In this document: in pieces, positions 35,368 to 43,800 of the stretch | How positions within the stretch are numbered: position 1 is the stretch's first letter | Layout of the letters: each line of letters starts with the position of its first letter | DNA from: Lysobacteraceae bacterium | GTDB lineage: Bacteria; Pseudomonadota; Gammaproteobacteria; Nevskiales; Nevskiaceae | Reading direction: 5' to 3' | Length of the DNA stretch: 64,000 nucleotides | NCBI GenBank assembly: GCA_013823855.1 | Contig: PNMW01000007.1 | Location: 147,936 to 211,935, forward strand | Notes under the pieces: model-generated | What the model saw: the letters and a program-made list of their open reading frames with translations, nothing else | Told to the model about the DNA's origin: nothing | Database searches by the model: none | Position numbers and translations under genes: made by a program

Positions 35368-36522
35368 ATGACCAGCACCAATCCACTGCAGACCGACGGC
35401 TTCGAGTTCGTCGAGTTCACCGCGCCGACGCCGGCCGGGGTCGCCCAGCTGCACGCGCTGTTCGCGCTGCTCGGCTTCACCGCCGTCGCTCGGCATCGTT
35501 CGAAGGACGTCACCCTGTTCAAGCAGGGGGATATCCACTTCCTGGTCAACGGTACGCCGTACACCCATTTCGCGCAGTTCGCGATCGCCCACGGACCGAG
35601 CGCCTGCGCGATGGGCTGGCGGGTCAAGGATGCCCCGGCCGCGTTCCGTCATGCCGTGGCGCAGGGCGCGGTACCGTTCGATACCCGGCCCGGCTTCATG
35701 GAGCTGAACCTGCCGGCGGTCTACGGCATCGGCAACTCGGTGCTGTACTTCATCGACCGCTACGACAAGCGTGGCGGCGGCATCGACCGCTACGACAAGC
35801 GCGGCGGCGGCATCGACCGCTGCGGTGAACGATCGATCTACGACGTCGACTTCGTGCCGATTCCAGGAGCCGAGCGGCAGCCGGTCGGCGTCGGCCTGAC
35901 GGCGCTCGACCACCTGACCCACAACGTCGCCCACGGCAACATGGACACCTGGGCCGGCTTTTACACGCGGATCGCCAACTTCCGCGAGATCCGCTACTTC
36001 GACATCGAAGGCAGGCTGACCGGGCTGGTGTCCCGGGCGATGACCAGCCCCTGCGGCAAGATCCGCATTCCGATCAACGAGAGTGCGGACGACCGCAGCC
36101 AGATCGCCGAATTCATTCGCGACTATCGCGGCGAGGGCATCCAGCACATCGCGCTGGCCACCGACGACATCTACGCGACCGTCGAAGCGCTGCGCGCCCG
36201 TGGCGTCGTGTTCATGGACACGCCGGACAGCTATTACGACCGGACGGACGCCCGGGTGCCGAACCATGGCGAGGATCTGGCGCGGCTGCGCGCGCTGCGC
36301 ATCCTGATCGACGGCGCGCCGGCCGACGGCATCCTGCTGCAGATCTTCACCAGCACGGTGATCGGCCCGATCTTCTTCGAGATCATCCAGCGCAAGGGCA
36401 ACCAGGGCTTTGGCGAAGGCAATTTCAAGGCGCTGTTCGAGTCGATCGAAGACGACCAGATCCGCCGTGGCGTGCTGACAGCCGGCGCGGCATCGTCGCC
36501 CGGCACCGACCAGAGGTCCTGA
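35368..36522 (+). CDS. hpd: 4-hydroxyphenylpyruvate dioxygenase
   Basis: Converts 4-hydroxyphenylpyruvate to homogentisate. The 384-aa protein has two VOC-fold halves; the C-terminal half holds the iron triad: LDHLTHNV (His), GIQHIALATDDIYAT (His) and ILLQIFTSTVIGPIFFE (Glu). In the inter-domain region a 30-bp tandem duplication adds two copies of IDRYDKRGGG before the normal IDRCGERSIYDVDF, so the protein is about 20 residues longer than expected there. The reading frame is kept and all catalytic residues are present, so the enzyme is probably active. Confidence 0.95.
   Translation: MTSTNPLQTDGFEFVEFTAPTPAGVAQLHALFALLGFTAVARHRSKDVTLFKQGDIHFLVNGTPYTHFAQFAIAHGPSACAMGWRVKDAPAAFRHAVAQGAVPFDTRPGFMELNLPAVYGIGNSVLYFIDRYDKRGGGIDRYDKRGGGIDRCGERSIYDVDFVPIPGAERQPVGVGLTALDHLTHNVAHGNMDTWAGFYTRIANFREIRYFDIEGRLTGLVSRAMTSPCGKIRIPINESADDRSQIAEFIRDYRGEGIQHIALATDDIYATVEALRARGVVFMDTPDSYYDRTDARVPNHGEDLARLRALRILIDGAPADGILLQIFTSTVIGPIFFEIIQRKGNQGFGEGNFKALFESIEDDQIRRGVLTAGAASSPGTDQRS
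35752..35821 (+). repeat. 30-bp in-frame tandem repeat inside hpd
   Basis: Units at 35752-35781 and 35782-35811 differ at one base, and a third partial copy of 10 bases follows. Each full unit encodes IDRYDKRGGG. The near identity suggests recent slippage or duplication. Confidence 0.92.
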
Positions 36523-36527
36523 ACATC

Positions 36528-37664
36528 ATGCCGAAATGGATCCAGATTCCGCAGGTCGAAGGCCAGGCGTCGCGACAGGCACACGCCGACCTGCCGCCGG
36601 GCACCGTCGAGCGGGAACTGGGCAAGGAGGGCTTCTTCGGGCCGTCGACGCAGATGATCCACCCGCGCCCGCCGACCGGCTGGTCGAGCTGGGAAGGCCC
36701 GCTGCGACCGCGCGCCTTCGACTGTGCAAGGCTGCCGGACGCCGGCGACAGCCCCTGGCAGGCCAGCGAACTGCTGCACAACGCCCACTGCCGAATGCGC
36801 TACTGGACGCTCGCGGCGAGCATGGATCATCTGGCCCGCAATGCCGACGGCGACGAGCTGCTGTTCGTCCACGCCGGGCGCGGCGATCTGTACTGCGACT
36901 ACGGCCATCTGGCGATCGAGGCCGGCGATTACCTGATGCTGCCGCGCGGCACCATGTGGCGGATCGAGCCGGCGCTGCCGATGCAGCTGCTGCTGATCGA
37001 AGCGACCAATGGCAGCTATCGCTTGCCGGACCGGGGGCTGGTCGGCGAGCACGCGATCTTCGACGCCGCGATGCTCGATCGGCCGCGCCTCGATGCGGCG
37101 TTCACCGCGCAGTCGGCGCAGCCGGGCGGGTGGCGGGTGGTGATCAAGCGGCGCAACCAGCTGTCGACGGTCAGCTACCCCTACAATCCGCTTGATGCGC
37201 TGGGCTGGCACGGCACCCTGCATCCGGTGCGGATCAATGTTCGCGACATCCGGCCGCTGAGTTCGCACCGCTATCACCTGCCGCCGAGCGCGCACACCAC
37301 GTTCGTGGCCGACCGCTTTGTCGTCTGCAGCTTCGTGCCGCGGCCGTTCGAGACCGATCCGGGCGCGATCAAGGTGCCGTTCTTCCACAATAACGACGAC
37401 TTCGACGAAGTGATTTTCTATCACGCCGGCGACTTCTTCAGCCGCGACGGCATTCACCCGGGCATGGTCACCCTGCATCCCTGCGGCTTCACCCATGGCC
37501 CGCATCCGAAGGCGCTCGGGCGGATGCTGGTGCAGCCGAAGCAGGCCACCGACGAATACGCGGTGATGATCGATGCCCGCGATGCGCTCGAGGTCGGCGA
37601 TGCCGCGAGCGCCGTGGAGTGGGCGGCGTACCACCGGAGCTGGTCAAGCGAGCCCTCCTCGTGA
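36528..37664 (+). CDS. hmgA: Homogentisate 1,2-dioxygenase
   Basis: Opens the ring of homogentisate to maleylacetoacetate. The 378-aa product is of the shorter bacterial type. Cupin-like segments include DELLFVHAGRGDLYCDYGHL and GDYLMLPRGTMWRIEP; the iron-binding C-terminal part has VPFFHNNDDFDEVIFYHAGD and LHPCGFTHGPHP. It starts 5 bp after hpd, completing the phhA-hpd-hmgA operon. The later gene fah is 2.9 kb downstream, behind a stress-response module. Confidence 0.94.
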   Translation: MPKWIQIPQVEGQASRQAHADLPPGTVERELGKEGFFGPSTQMIHPRPPTGWSSWEGPLRPRAFDCARLPDAGDSPWQASELLHNAHCRMRYWTLAASMDHLARNADGDELLFVHAGRGDLYCDYGHLAIEAGDYLMLPRGTMWRIEPALPMQLLLIEATNGSYRLPDRGLVGEHAIFDAAMLDRPRLDAAFTAQSAQPGGWRVVIKRRNQLSTVSYPYNPLDALGWHGTLHPVRINVRDIRPLSSHRYHLPPSAHTTFVADRFVVCSFVPRPFETDPGAIKVPFFHNNDDFDEVIFYHAGDFFSRDGIHPGMVTLHPCGFTHGPHPKALGRMLVQPKQATDEYAVMIDARDALEVGDAASAVEWAAYHRSWSSEPSS

Positions 37665-37669
37665 TGGCA

Positions 37670-37694
37670 GGACGCCGGCACGGGGCCGGCGTCC
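37670..37694. terminator. Hairpin between convergent hmgA and spy
   Basis: A perfect 10-bp GC-rich stem (37670-37679 with 37685-37694) and 5-base loop begin 5 bp after the hmgA stop, in the 52-bp gap between the two converging genes. No T-run follows on either strand, so it may stabilise the 3' end rather than terminate on its own. Confidence 0.4.
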
Positions 37695-37716
37695 GGCGTC
37701 GACGTGCGGTGCCGGC

Positions 37717-38238
37717 TCAGCGCGGCTTCCCGCCGGTCTTCTCGCTGCGGGCCGGCGGCTCCGGCAGCTGCTGCAGCCGGGTGATCAGCCGGGCCTTCTG
37801 GGCATCGGTCAGCATCGCGTACAGCTCGCCTTTCAGTGCGGCAGCCTTCTGGACCCGGTCGCGGGCGGCGTTGGCCTCGGCATCGGCCAGCTGGTTGACC
37901 AGCGCCGCGTAGCCGGCGCTGTCCGGCGTCGTGTTCAGCAGGCGGCGCTGCAGGCTGCGCAGCGTCTCGTGCTGGGACCGGCCGGCGTCGAGCGAGGCTT
38001 TCACGGCGTTGCGAACGCTGCTGCGCTGCGCCTCGCTCAGATCCAGCGACCGCAGCTCGCGCAGGAACGGTCCACCGAGGTGACGGCCGTGATGCCCGCC
38101 GCCGGGGTGGCGATCGCCGTGCTCGCCAGGGGCTTCCGGCGGCGTGGCGTCGGGTTCGGCCAGCGCGAAGTTCGGCGCCGCGATCAGGAAGCCGGCGGCC
38201 AGCGCAGCGGCGAGGGTGGATTTCGAGTTGAGCATCAT
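37717..38238 (-). CDS. Spy/CpxP-family periplasmic protein
   Basis: A 173-aa exported protein: signal peptide MMLNSKSTLAAALAAGFLIA ending near FALA, a His/Gly-rich stretch (GGGHHGRHLGG) that could bind metal, then long helices with LDLSEAQRSSVRNAVKASL and AMLTDAQKARLITRLQQLPE, both carrying the LTxxQ-like motif of the Spy/CpxP/LTXXQ family. Such proteins are periplasmic chaperones or inhibitors of the CpxA sensor. It is divergent from cpxR-cpxA with a CpxR box between, so it is probably a target and feedback component. Confidence 0.88.
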   Translation of the reverse strand: MMLNSKSTLAAALAAGFLIAAPNFALAEPDATPPEAPGEHGDRHPGGGHHGRHLGGPFLRELRSLDLSEAQRSSVRNAVKASLDAGRSQHETLRSLQRRLLNTTPDSAGYAALVNQLADAEANAARDRVQKAAALKGELYAMLTDAQKARLITRLQQLPEPPARSEKTGGKPR

Positions 38239-38357
38239 GGTCTGTCTCCAGTGGGGGGTTCACGCAGCGCGCTTCGGCGGGCATCGGGGGAAGAAGCACG
38301 GCGGCGTGTTGCCCGGGCATTGAGCGCTTTCGGCCGGTGTCGATGCGTTGCGCCGCC

Positions 38358-38372
38358 GTTAAGTTCGGTAAA
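38358..38372. promoter_or_regulatory. CpxR box
   Basis: GTTAA-N5-GTAAA matches the CpxR consensus GTAAA-N5-GTAAA at 9 of 10 positions. It lies in the 184-bp space between the divergent spy and cpxR genes, 51 bp before cpxR, where it could control both directions. Confidence 0.7.
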
Positions 38373-38422
38373 GCCGGCGCCGGTTGCTTGCGCGCCCCGG
38401 GCACGGGCCAGACAGTAGCGTC

Positions 38423-39121
38423 ATGACCAGCCGCATCCTCATCGCCGACGACGATCGTGATCTCGCCGGCCTGCTTGCCGACTACCTGCGCCACGAGTCC
38501 TACACGGTGGAAACCGTGCATGACGGCGCCAGCGCGCTCGAACGGCTGGCCTCGACGAACCTGCCGCGTCCGGACCTGCTGATCCTCGACGTGATGATGC
38601 CGGGCCTCGACGGTCTGGAAACGCTCAAGGAACTGCGCGGGCGGCACGGCTTGCCGGTGATCATGCTGTCGGCGCGCGGCGAGCCGGTGGATCGGGTGAT
38701 CGGCCTCGAACTCGGTGCCGACGACTACCTGGCCAAGCCCTGCCTGCCGCGCGAACTGCTGGCCCGGGTCCGCGCCCGGCTGCGGGCACCGGCGCCGGCG
38801 ATCAACCCCGAACCGATCGCCGTCGGCGGCCTGCATCTCGATCTGCTGACCCGGCGCGCCAGGGTCGATGGCCGCGAACTGGAGCTGACCGGTGCCGAGT
38901 TCGCGCTGCTGCAGGCGCTGGCCAGCCGGCGCGGCCAGGTGGTCGACAAGGCGGTGCTGACCCGCGAGGGCCTGGGTCGCGAAATCGAGCGCTTCGACCG
39001 CGCCGTCGATGTCCACATCAGCCGTCTGCGCCGCAAGCTCGCCGAGGCTTCGCCGAAAGCGCCGGGCATCGACGCGGTGCGCGGTTCCGGCTATCAGCTG
39101 ATCGTGGTGCCGCCGCCATGA
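38423..39121 (+). CDS. cpxR: OmpR-family response regulator (CpxR-like)
   Basis: A 232-aa response regulator. The receiver domain has the acidic pocket ILIADDD, phosphoacceptor Asp56 in LILDVMMPGLDG, and LGADDYLAKP with the conserved Lys. The winged-helix domain ends with FDRAVDVHISRLRRKLAE and RGSGYQLIV. The frame extends upstream to 38384, but MTSRILIADDD is the natural start. The gene overlaps the sensor kinase gene by 4 bp (ATGA). Neighbouring spy and the CpxR box support Cpx identity. Confidence 0.92.
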   Translation: MTSRILIADDDRDLAGLLADYLRHESYTVETVHDGASALERLASTNLPRPDLLILDVMMPGLDGLETLKELRGRHGLPVIMLSARGEPVDRVIGLELGADDYLAKPCLPRELLARVRARLRAPAPAINPEPIAVGGLHLDLLTRRARVDGRELELTGAEFALLQALASRRGQVVDKAVLTREGLGREIERFDRAVDVHISRLRRKLAEASPKAPGIDAVRGSGYQLIVVPPP

Positions 39122-40473
39122 AACTGCCGGCGCTCGGCTTCTACGGCCGCCTGCTGGTCTGGTTCGTCGTCGCCAACATCGTCACCCTGGTGGTCAGCGT
39201 GTTCGTCACCGAACGCTTCGCGCGCAACGCCTATCGTGGCGAGCCGGACTGGTCGGAGCTGGCCGGCAGCGCCAGCCGCGCCTATCTCGGCGGCGGCGTC
39301 GCGGCACTCGACGACTGGCACCAGCGGCACATCCGCGACGGCATCGACGCGACGCTGTACGAAGGCCCGCACAACCTGCTGCGGCGCACGCCGCCGCCGT
39401 TCGCGCGGCGCATCCTCGAACGACTGCCCGGCGACGATTCGATCGTCCTGCGGCCGCGTCCGGGCACCGTCGTCGCCGGCGAAGCGGTGACTGGCGGCGA
39501 TGGTGTGCAGCGCCACCTGATCGCCTTTCGCGGGCCGCGGCCCCCGTTCCCGCGCATCGAACATCTGCTGCTGGTGCAGATCGTCCTGTCGGCGCTGGTG
39601 ATCGGTGCGCTCGGCTGGTGGCTGGCGCGTTCGATCGCCCGGCCGGTGGCGGCGATCGGGGAGGCGACGCGACGGATGACGGCTGGCGATCTCGCGGCCC
39701 GGGTCGGCGCACCGTGGTCGATGCGCGACGACGAACTGGGCCGGCTGTCCGCCGACTTCGATCGCATGGCCGCGCGCATCGAGGCGCTGATCGCCCACGA
39801 ACGCGGCGTGCTGCAGGACGTCTCCCACGAACTGCGCTCGCCGCTGGCGCGGCTGCATCTGCTGCTCGACCTCGCGCGGCGCACGACCGGCGACGCCGCC
39901 GCGCCGCACTTCGAGCGCGCCGAGGCCGAGATCACCCGGCTCGACCGGATCATCGGCGAGGCGCTGGCGCTGTCGCGGATGGAAGCCGATCTGCCGGGCA
40001 TGGCGATGGAGCGCATCGAGCTGCTGCCGTTGCTGCAGGCCCGGATCGCCGCGTTCCGCGTCGAAGCCGATTCGCGGCGCATCGGCATCACCCTGTCGGC
40101 GACCGGCGCGCCGGTCCTCGAAGGCAGCCATGGCCTGTTCGAACGGGCCATCGACAACCTGCTGTCGAACGCGATCAAGTTCAGCGACGACGGCGGGCGC
40201 ATCGAGGTGACGATCGGCGACGACGGCGGGCAGGTCGAGATCGCGATCCGCGACCACGGCCCCGGCGTGCCGGAGGCGGATCTGCCGAACCTGTTCCGGC
40301 CGTTCTTCCGCGGCACCAATGCCAGCCGCGCCGAAGGCCACGGGCTGGGGCTGGCGATCGTCGAGCGGATCGTCCGTGCCCATCGCGGCCAGCTCTGGGC
40401 GGCCAATGCCGAAGGCGCCGGGCTGTGCGTCACAGTTCGCGTGCCGGCCCTGTCAACGGCGGGTCTAGAATAG
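39118..40473 (+). CDS. cpxA: Sensor histidine kinase (CpxA-like)
   Basis: A 451-aa inner-membrane kinase: transmembrane segments at about 10-30 and 152-170 flanking a periplasmic domain, a HAMP linker (ARSIARPVAAIGEATRRMTA), the H box QDVSHELRSPLARLHLLLDL with phosphorylated His237, N box DNLLSNAIKFS, and G boxes RDHGPGVPEADLPNLFRPFF and GHGLGLAIVERIV. It probably senses envelope stress and phosphorylates the CpxR-like regulator encoded just upstream. Confidence 0.92.
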   Translation: MKLPALGFYGRLLVWFVVANIVTLVVSVFVTERFARNAYRGEPDWSELAGSASRAYLGGGVAALDDWHQRHIRDGIDATLYEGPHNLLRRTPPPFARRILERLPGDDSIVLRPRPGTVVAGEAVTGGDGVQRHLIAFRGPRPPFPRIEHLLLVQIVLSALVIGALGWWLARSIARPVAAIGEATRRMTAGDLAARVGAPWSMRDDELGRLSADFDRMAARIEALIAHERGVLQDVSHELRSPLARLHLLLDLARRTTGDAAAPHFERAEAEITRLDRIIGEALALSRMEADLPGMAMERIELLPLLQARIAAFRVEADSRRIGITLSATGAPVLEGSHGLFERAIDNLLSNAIKFSDDGGRIEVTIGDDGGQVEIAIRDHGPGVPEADLPNLFRPFFRGTNASRAEGHGLGLAIVERIVRAHRGQLWAANAEGAGLCVTVRVPALSTAGLE

Positions 40474-40515
40474 CTGCACCGTTCCTCCGGGAATCGCCGA
40501 AAAGGCAAAAACTCG

Positions 40516-41529
40516 ATGAAACTCGCGACCTTGCGTGATGGAAGCCGAGATGGCCGGTTGGTCGTGGTCAGCCGCGACCTCGCTCATGCGGCACCGGTGC
40601 CGCAGATCAAGACCTTGCAGGAAGCGCTCGATGACTGGCACGCGATCGCGCCCGATCTCGAACTGCTGTCCGCGCAGCTGAACGAGGGACGGATCGCCGG
40701 TACCCTGGCCTTCAATCCGGCCGACTGCCTGTCGCCGCTGCCGCGCGCCTACCAGTGGGCCGACGGCTCGGCCTATGTCAACCACGTCGAACTGGTGCGC
40801 CGCGCCCGTGGCGCCGAGCTGCCGCCGAGCTTCTGGACCGATCCGCTGATCTACCAGGGCGGCTCCGACAGCTTCCTGGCGCCGCGCGACCCGATTCCGG
40901 CAGCCAGCGAGGATTACGGCGTCGATCTCGAAGCCGAGATCGCGGTGATCACCGGCGACGTGCCGATGGGCATCGCGGCCGAGGCGGCTGGCGAGACCAT
41001 CCGCCTGCTGATGCTGGTCAACGACGTCAGCCTGCGCCATCTGATGCCGGGCGAGCTGGCCAAGGGCTTCGGCTTCTTCCAGTCCAAACCGTCGAGCGCG
41101 TTCAGCCCGGTGGCGGTCACCCCGGACGAACTGGGCGCCGCCTGGGATGGCAAGCGCGTGCAGCTGCCGCTGCTGTCCAGCCTCAACGGCCAGCGCCTCG
41201 GTCAGCCGCACGCCGGCGTCGACATGGTGTTCGGTTTCCCGGAGCTGATCGCCCACGCCGCGAAGACCCGGCCGCTGGTGGCCGGCAGCATCATCGGCAG
41301 CGGCACGGTGTCGAACCGCGGCGCCGACGGCGGCTCGGGGCGCACGATCGCCGATGGCGGCGTCGGCTATTCCTGCCTGCTCGAACTGCGCACCGTCGAG
41401 ACCTTGCGCGACGGCCAGCCGTCGACGCCGTACCTGAAGCACGGCGACGAGGTGCGGATCGAGATGCTCGACGACAGCGGCGCGTCGATCTTCGGCGCGA
41501 TCGAGCAGGTGGTGCGGCCGTTCCCGTGA
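40516..41529 (+). CDS. fahA: Fumarylacetoacetate hydrolase
   Basis: Last step of tyrosine degradation: fumarylacetoacetate to fumarate and acetoacetate. The 337-aa FAH-fold protein begins MKLATLRDGSRDG. Metal and substrate residues lie in YGVDLEAEIAVITGDVP, then MLVNDVSLRHLMPGELAKGF and FFQSKPSSAFSPVAVTPDEL; the C-terminal part has AGSIIGSGTVSNRGADGGSG and LKHGDEVRIEMLDD. It lies 42 bp after cpxA, so it may be cotranscribed with the stress kinase or have its own promoter. Maleylacetoacetate isomerase is not in this window. Confidence 0.93.
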   Translation: MKLATLRDGSRDGRLVVVSRDLAHAAPVPQIKTLQEALDDWHAIAPDLELLSAQLNEGRIAGTLAFNPADCLSPLPRAYQWADGSAYVNHVELVRRARGAELPPSFWTDPLIYQGGSDSFLAPRDPIPAASEDYGVDLEAEIAVITGDVPMGIAAEAAGETIRLLMLVNDVSLRHLMPGELAKGFGFFQSKPSSAFSPVAVTPDELGAAWDGKRVQLPLLSSLNGQRLGQPHAGVDMVFGFPELIAHAAKTRPLVAGSIIGSGTVSNRGADGGSGRTIADGGVGYSCLLELRTVETLRDGQPSTPYLKHGDEVRIEMLDDSGASIFGAIEQVVRPFP

Positions 41530-41554
41530 GTCCCGACGCGTCTGGTGCGCCGGC

Positions 41555-42880
41555 CTACGGGACCTTGATCAGCTTGAGGTAGTAGAAGCCATCGAAATCG
41601 CTGCCCGGCTCGATGCGCCGGCCCAGCCCGCAGTCTTCGCCCCAGGGGCCGTACGGCGATGGCTCGATGACTTCCTCGACCGCTTCACGCTGCGCTTCCA
41701 TGAACGCGCGGCCGATATCCTCGCCCTCGGCCTTGAGGATCGAGCAGGTCGCGTAGACCAGCGCACCTTCCGGCTTCAGCAGCGGCCACAGCGCATGCAG
41801 CAGGCGCAGCTGCTGGGCGGCGAGGGTCGGAATATCGGTTTCGCGGCGCAGCCACTTGATGTCCGGATGGCGGCGGATCACGCCGGTGCCTGAGCACGGC
41901 GCGTCGATCAGGATCCGGTCGAACTTCTTGCCCTTCCACCAGGCGGCGGTGTCGCCGGCGTCGCCGTGGATCAGCATCGCATCCAGGTTCAGGCGACCGA
42001 GCGTGTCGCGGATCCGGCCGAGGCGCGCGGCCTCGCTTTCGATGGCGATGACGTCGAGGCCTTGCGCGCGCTCGATGAGGTGCGCGGTCTTGCCGCCGGG
42101 GGCGGCGCAGGCGTCGAGCACGCGCATGCCCGGTTCGGCTTCGAGGATGTCGACGGCCAGCTGGGCGCTCAGGTCCTGCACCGACACGCGGCCTTCGGCG
42201 AAGCCGGGAATCCGCTCGACCGGCAGGGCCTCGGCCAGGATCACTGCATCGGCTGCGGCGCGCGGCACGGTGTAGCCGATGCCGGCGGCGTCGAGTTCCT
42301 GCAGATAGGCATCGCGATCGCCGCGCCGGCGGTTCACCCGCAGGGTCATCGGCGCCTGGGTGTTGCCGGCGGCCAGCACGCTGCGCCAGCTGGCGGGCCA
42401 GTCGCGCTTGATCTGCCGCACCAGCCAATCGGGATACGACTGGCGGATTTCCGGGTCCGGCGGCAGCCGGGCGTCGATGGCATCGGCCTCGCGCTGGTAG
42501 CGGCGCAGCAGCGCGTTGGCGAGCCCTTTCGCCCAGGGCTTGCCGAGCACTTCGGTGGCGGCCACGGTCTCGCCTACCGCCGCGTGCGGCGGCACCCGCA
42601 TCGAGCGCAGCTGGTAGATGCCGCAGGCGAGCAGCGCGGCGACCAGCGGCTCGTTGCGCAGCGGCTTGTCCATCAGCTGGTGGATGCGCCAGTCGAGGGC
42701 CGTGTACTCGCGGACCACGCCGTAGGCCATCGCCTTCAGCAGGGACAGGTCGGCCGCCGACAGCGGCGCGCTGACCGCGGCCAGCGCGTCGTCGAGATTG
42801 CGGCCACCCATCACGGCGGCGACCGCCTTCGCGGCAGCGGCGCGGACGTTGGTGATCGGCGCCGGCTTCGCGGCGCTCAC
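41555..42880 (-). CDS. rsmB: 16S rRNA (cytosine(967)-C(5))-methyltransferase
   Basis: A 441-aa RNA m5C methyltransferase. An N-terminal NusB-like domain (1-140; VRAAAAKAVAAVMGGRNLDD, VREYTALDWRIHQLMDKPLR) precedes the catalytic domain with LDACAAPGGKTAHLIE (SAM binding), DRILIDAPCSGTGVIRRHPD and YATCSILKAEGEDIG, which carry the two catalytic Cys. The GTG start overlaps the stop of fmt (GTGA), so both are translated in series. Confidence 0.96.
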   Translation of the reverse strand: MSAAKPAPITNVRAAAAKAVAAVMGGRNLDDALAAVSAPLSAADLSLLKAMAYGVVREYTALDWRIHQLMDKPLRNEPLVAALLACGIYQLRSMRVPPHAAVGETVAATEVLGKPWAKGLANALLRRYQREADAIDARLPPDPEIRQSYPDWLVRQIKRDWPASWRSVLAAGNTQAPMTLRVNRRRGDRDAYLQELDAAGIGYTVPRAAADAVILAEALPVERIPGFAEGRVSVQDLSAQLAVDILEAEPGMRVLDACAAPGGKTAHLIERAQGLDVIAIESEAARLGRIRDTLGRLNLDAMLIHGDAGDTAAWWKGKKFDRILIDAPCSGTGVIRRHPDIKWLRRETDIPTLAAQQLRLLHALWPLLKPEGALVYATCSILKAEGEDIGRAFMEAQREAVEEVIEPSPYGPWGEDCGLGRRIEPGSDFDGFYYLKLIKVP

Positions 42881-43800
42881 GAGAAGCGCTGTCCGGCCAG
42901 TTTCCAGTCGCGGCAGACCAGGCTGGCCGGCAAGGCCTTGCCGCCGGGACGCTGCAGTTCGGTCACCACCAGCCGGCCATCGACGGTGGCGATGTGCAGG
43001 CCGTGGCTGTCAGCGTCGACCACGGTGCCGGGATCGGCATTCGCCGGCAGCGGCAGCGTCCGGGCATTCCAGAAACGGACCCGGTCCGCGCCCAGCTCGC
43101 TCCAGGCCACCGGCGCCGGATTGAAGGCGCGGATGCGGCGCGCGATGACCTCCGCCGGCTGCGACCAGTCGATGCGCGCTTCATCCTTGCTGAGCTTTTT
43201 CGCGTAGGTCACGCCGGTCTCCGGTTGCATCGTGGCCGGCAGCGTGCCGGCCTCGATGCCGGACAGCGCGTCGACGATCAGCCGGCCGCCGAGCACGCAC
43301 AGCTGATCGTGCAGGCTGGCGGCAGTGGTGGCGCTGTCGATCGCAACTCGCTCGGTCAGCAGCATCGGACCGGTGTCGAGCCCGGCTTCCATCTGCATGA
43401 TGGTGATGCCGGTTTCGCTGTCGCCGGCTTCCACCGCGCGGGCGATCGGCGCCGCGCCGCGCCAGCGCGGCAACAGACTCGCGTGGATGTTCAGGCAGCC
43501 GTGCTTCGGAATGTCGAGCGCGGCCTGCGGCAGGATCAGGCCGTAGGCGACCACCACCATGATCTCGGCTTCGAGCGCCGCCAGCACGGCGCGTGCCTCG
43601 GCATCGAGCTTCAGGAACTTGTGGACCGGCAGGCCCAGCGCTTCGGCACGCTGCGCGACCGGCGAGGCGGTCAGCTTCTGGCCGCGGCCGGCCGGGCGAT
43701 CCGGCTGGCTCAGCACGGCGAGGATCTGGTGGCCGGCGGCGTGCAGCGCGTCTAGCGCCGGCACCGCGAAGGCCGGGGTGCCGGCGAAGATCAGTTTCAT
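42877..43800 (-). CDS. fmt: Methionyl-tRNA formyltransferase
   Basis: Formylates initiator Met-tRNA using 10-formyltetrahydrofolate. 307 aa. The N-terminal domain has MKLIFAGTPAFAVPALDAL, SLLPRWRGAAPIARAVEAGD (SLLPxxRG loop) and GITIMQMEAGLDTGPML; the C-terminal tRNA domain starts near residue 205. Its ATG overlaps the stop of the chorismatase gene and its stop overlaps rsmB, so all three form one leftward operon. def, the usual partner, is at the left end of the window. Confidence 0.97.
   Translation of the reverse strand: MKLIFAGTPAFAVPALDALHAAGHQILAVLSQPDRPAGRGQKLTASPVAQRAEALGLPVHKFLKLDAEARAVLAALEAEIMVVVAYGLILPQAALDIPKHGCLNIHASLLPRWRGAAPIARAVEAGDSETGITIMQMEAGLDTGPMLLTERVAIDSATTAASLHDQLCVLGGRLIVDALSGIEAGTLPATMQPETGVTYAKKLSKDEARIDWSQPAEVIARRIRAFNPAPVAWSELGADRVRFWNARTLPLPANADPGTVVDADSHGLHIATVDGRLVVTELQRPGGKALPASLVCRDWKLAGQRFS

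Noticed and set aside
11994..37694. Identical ACGGG loops in the hairpins at 11994-12022 and 37670-37694
   Set aside because: The stems differ completely, and two matching 5-base loops are easily coincidental.
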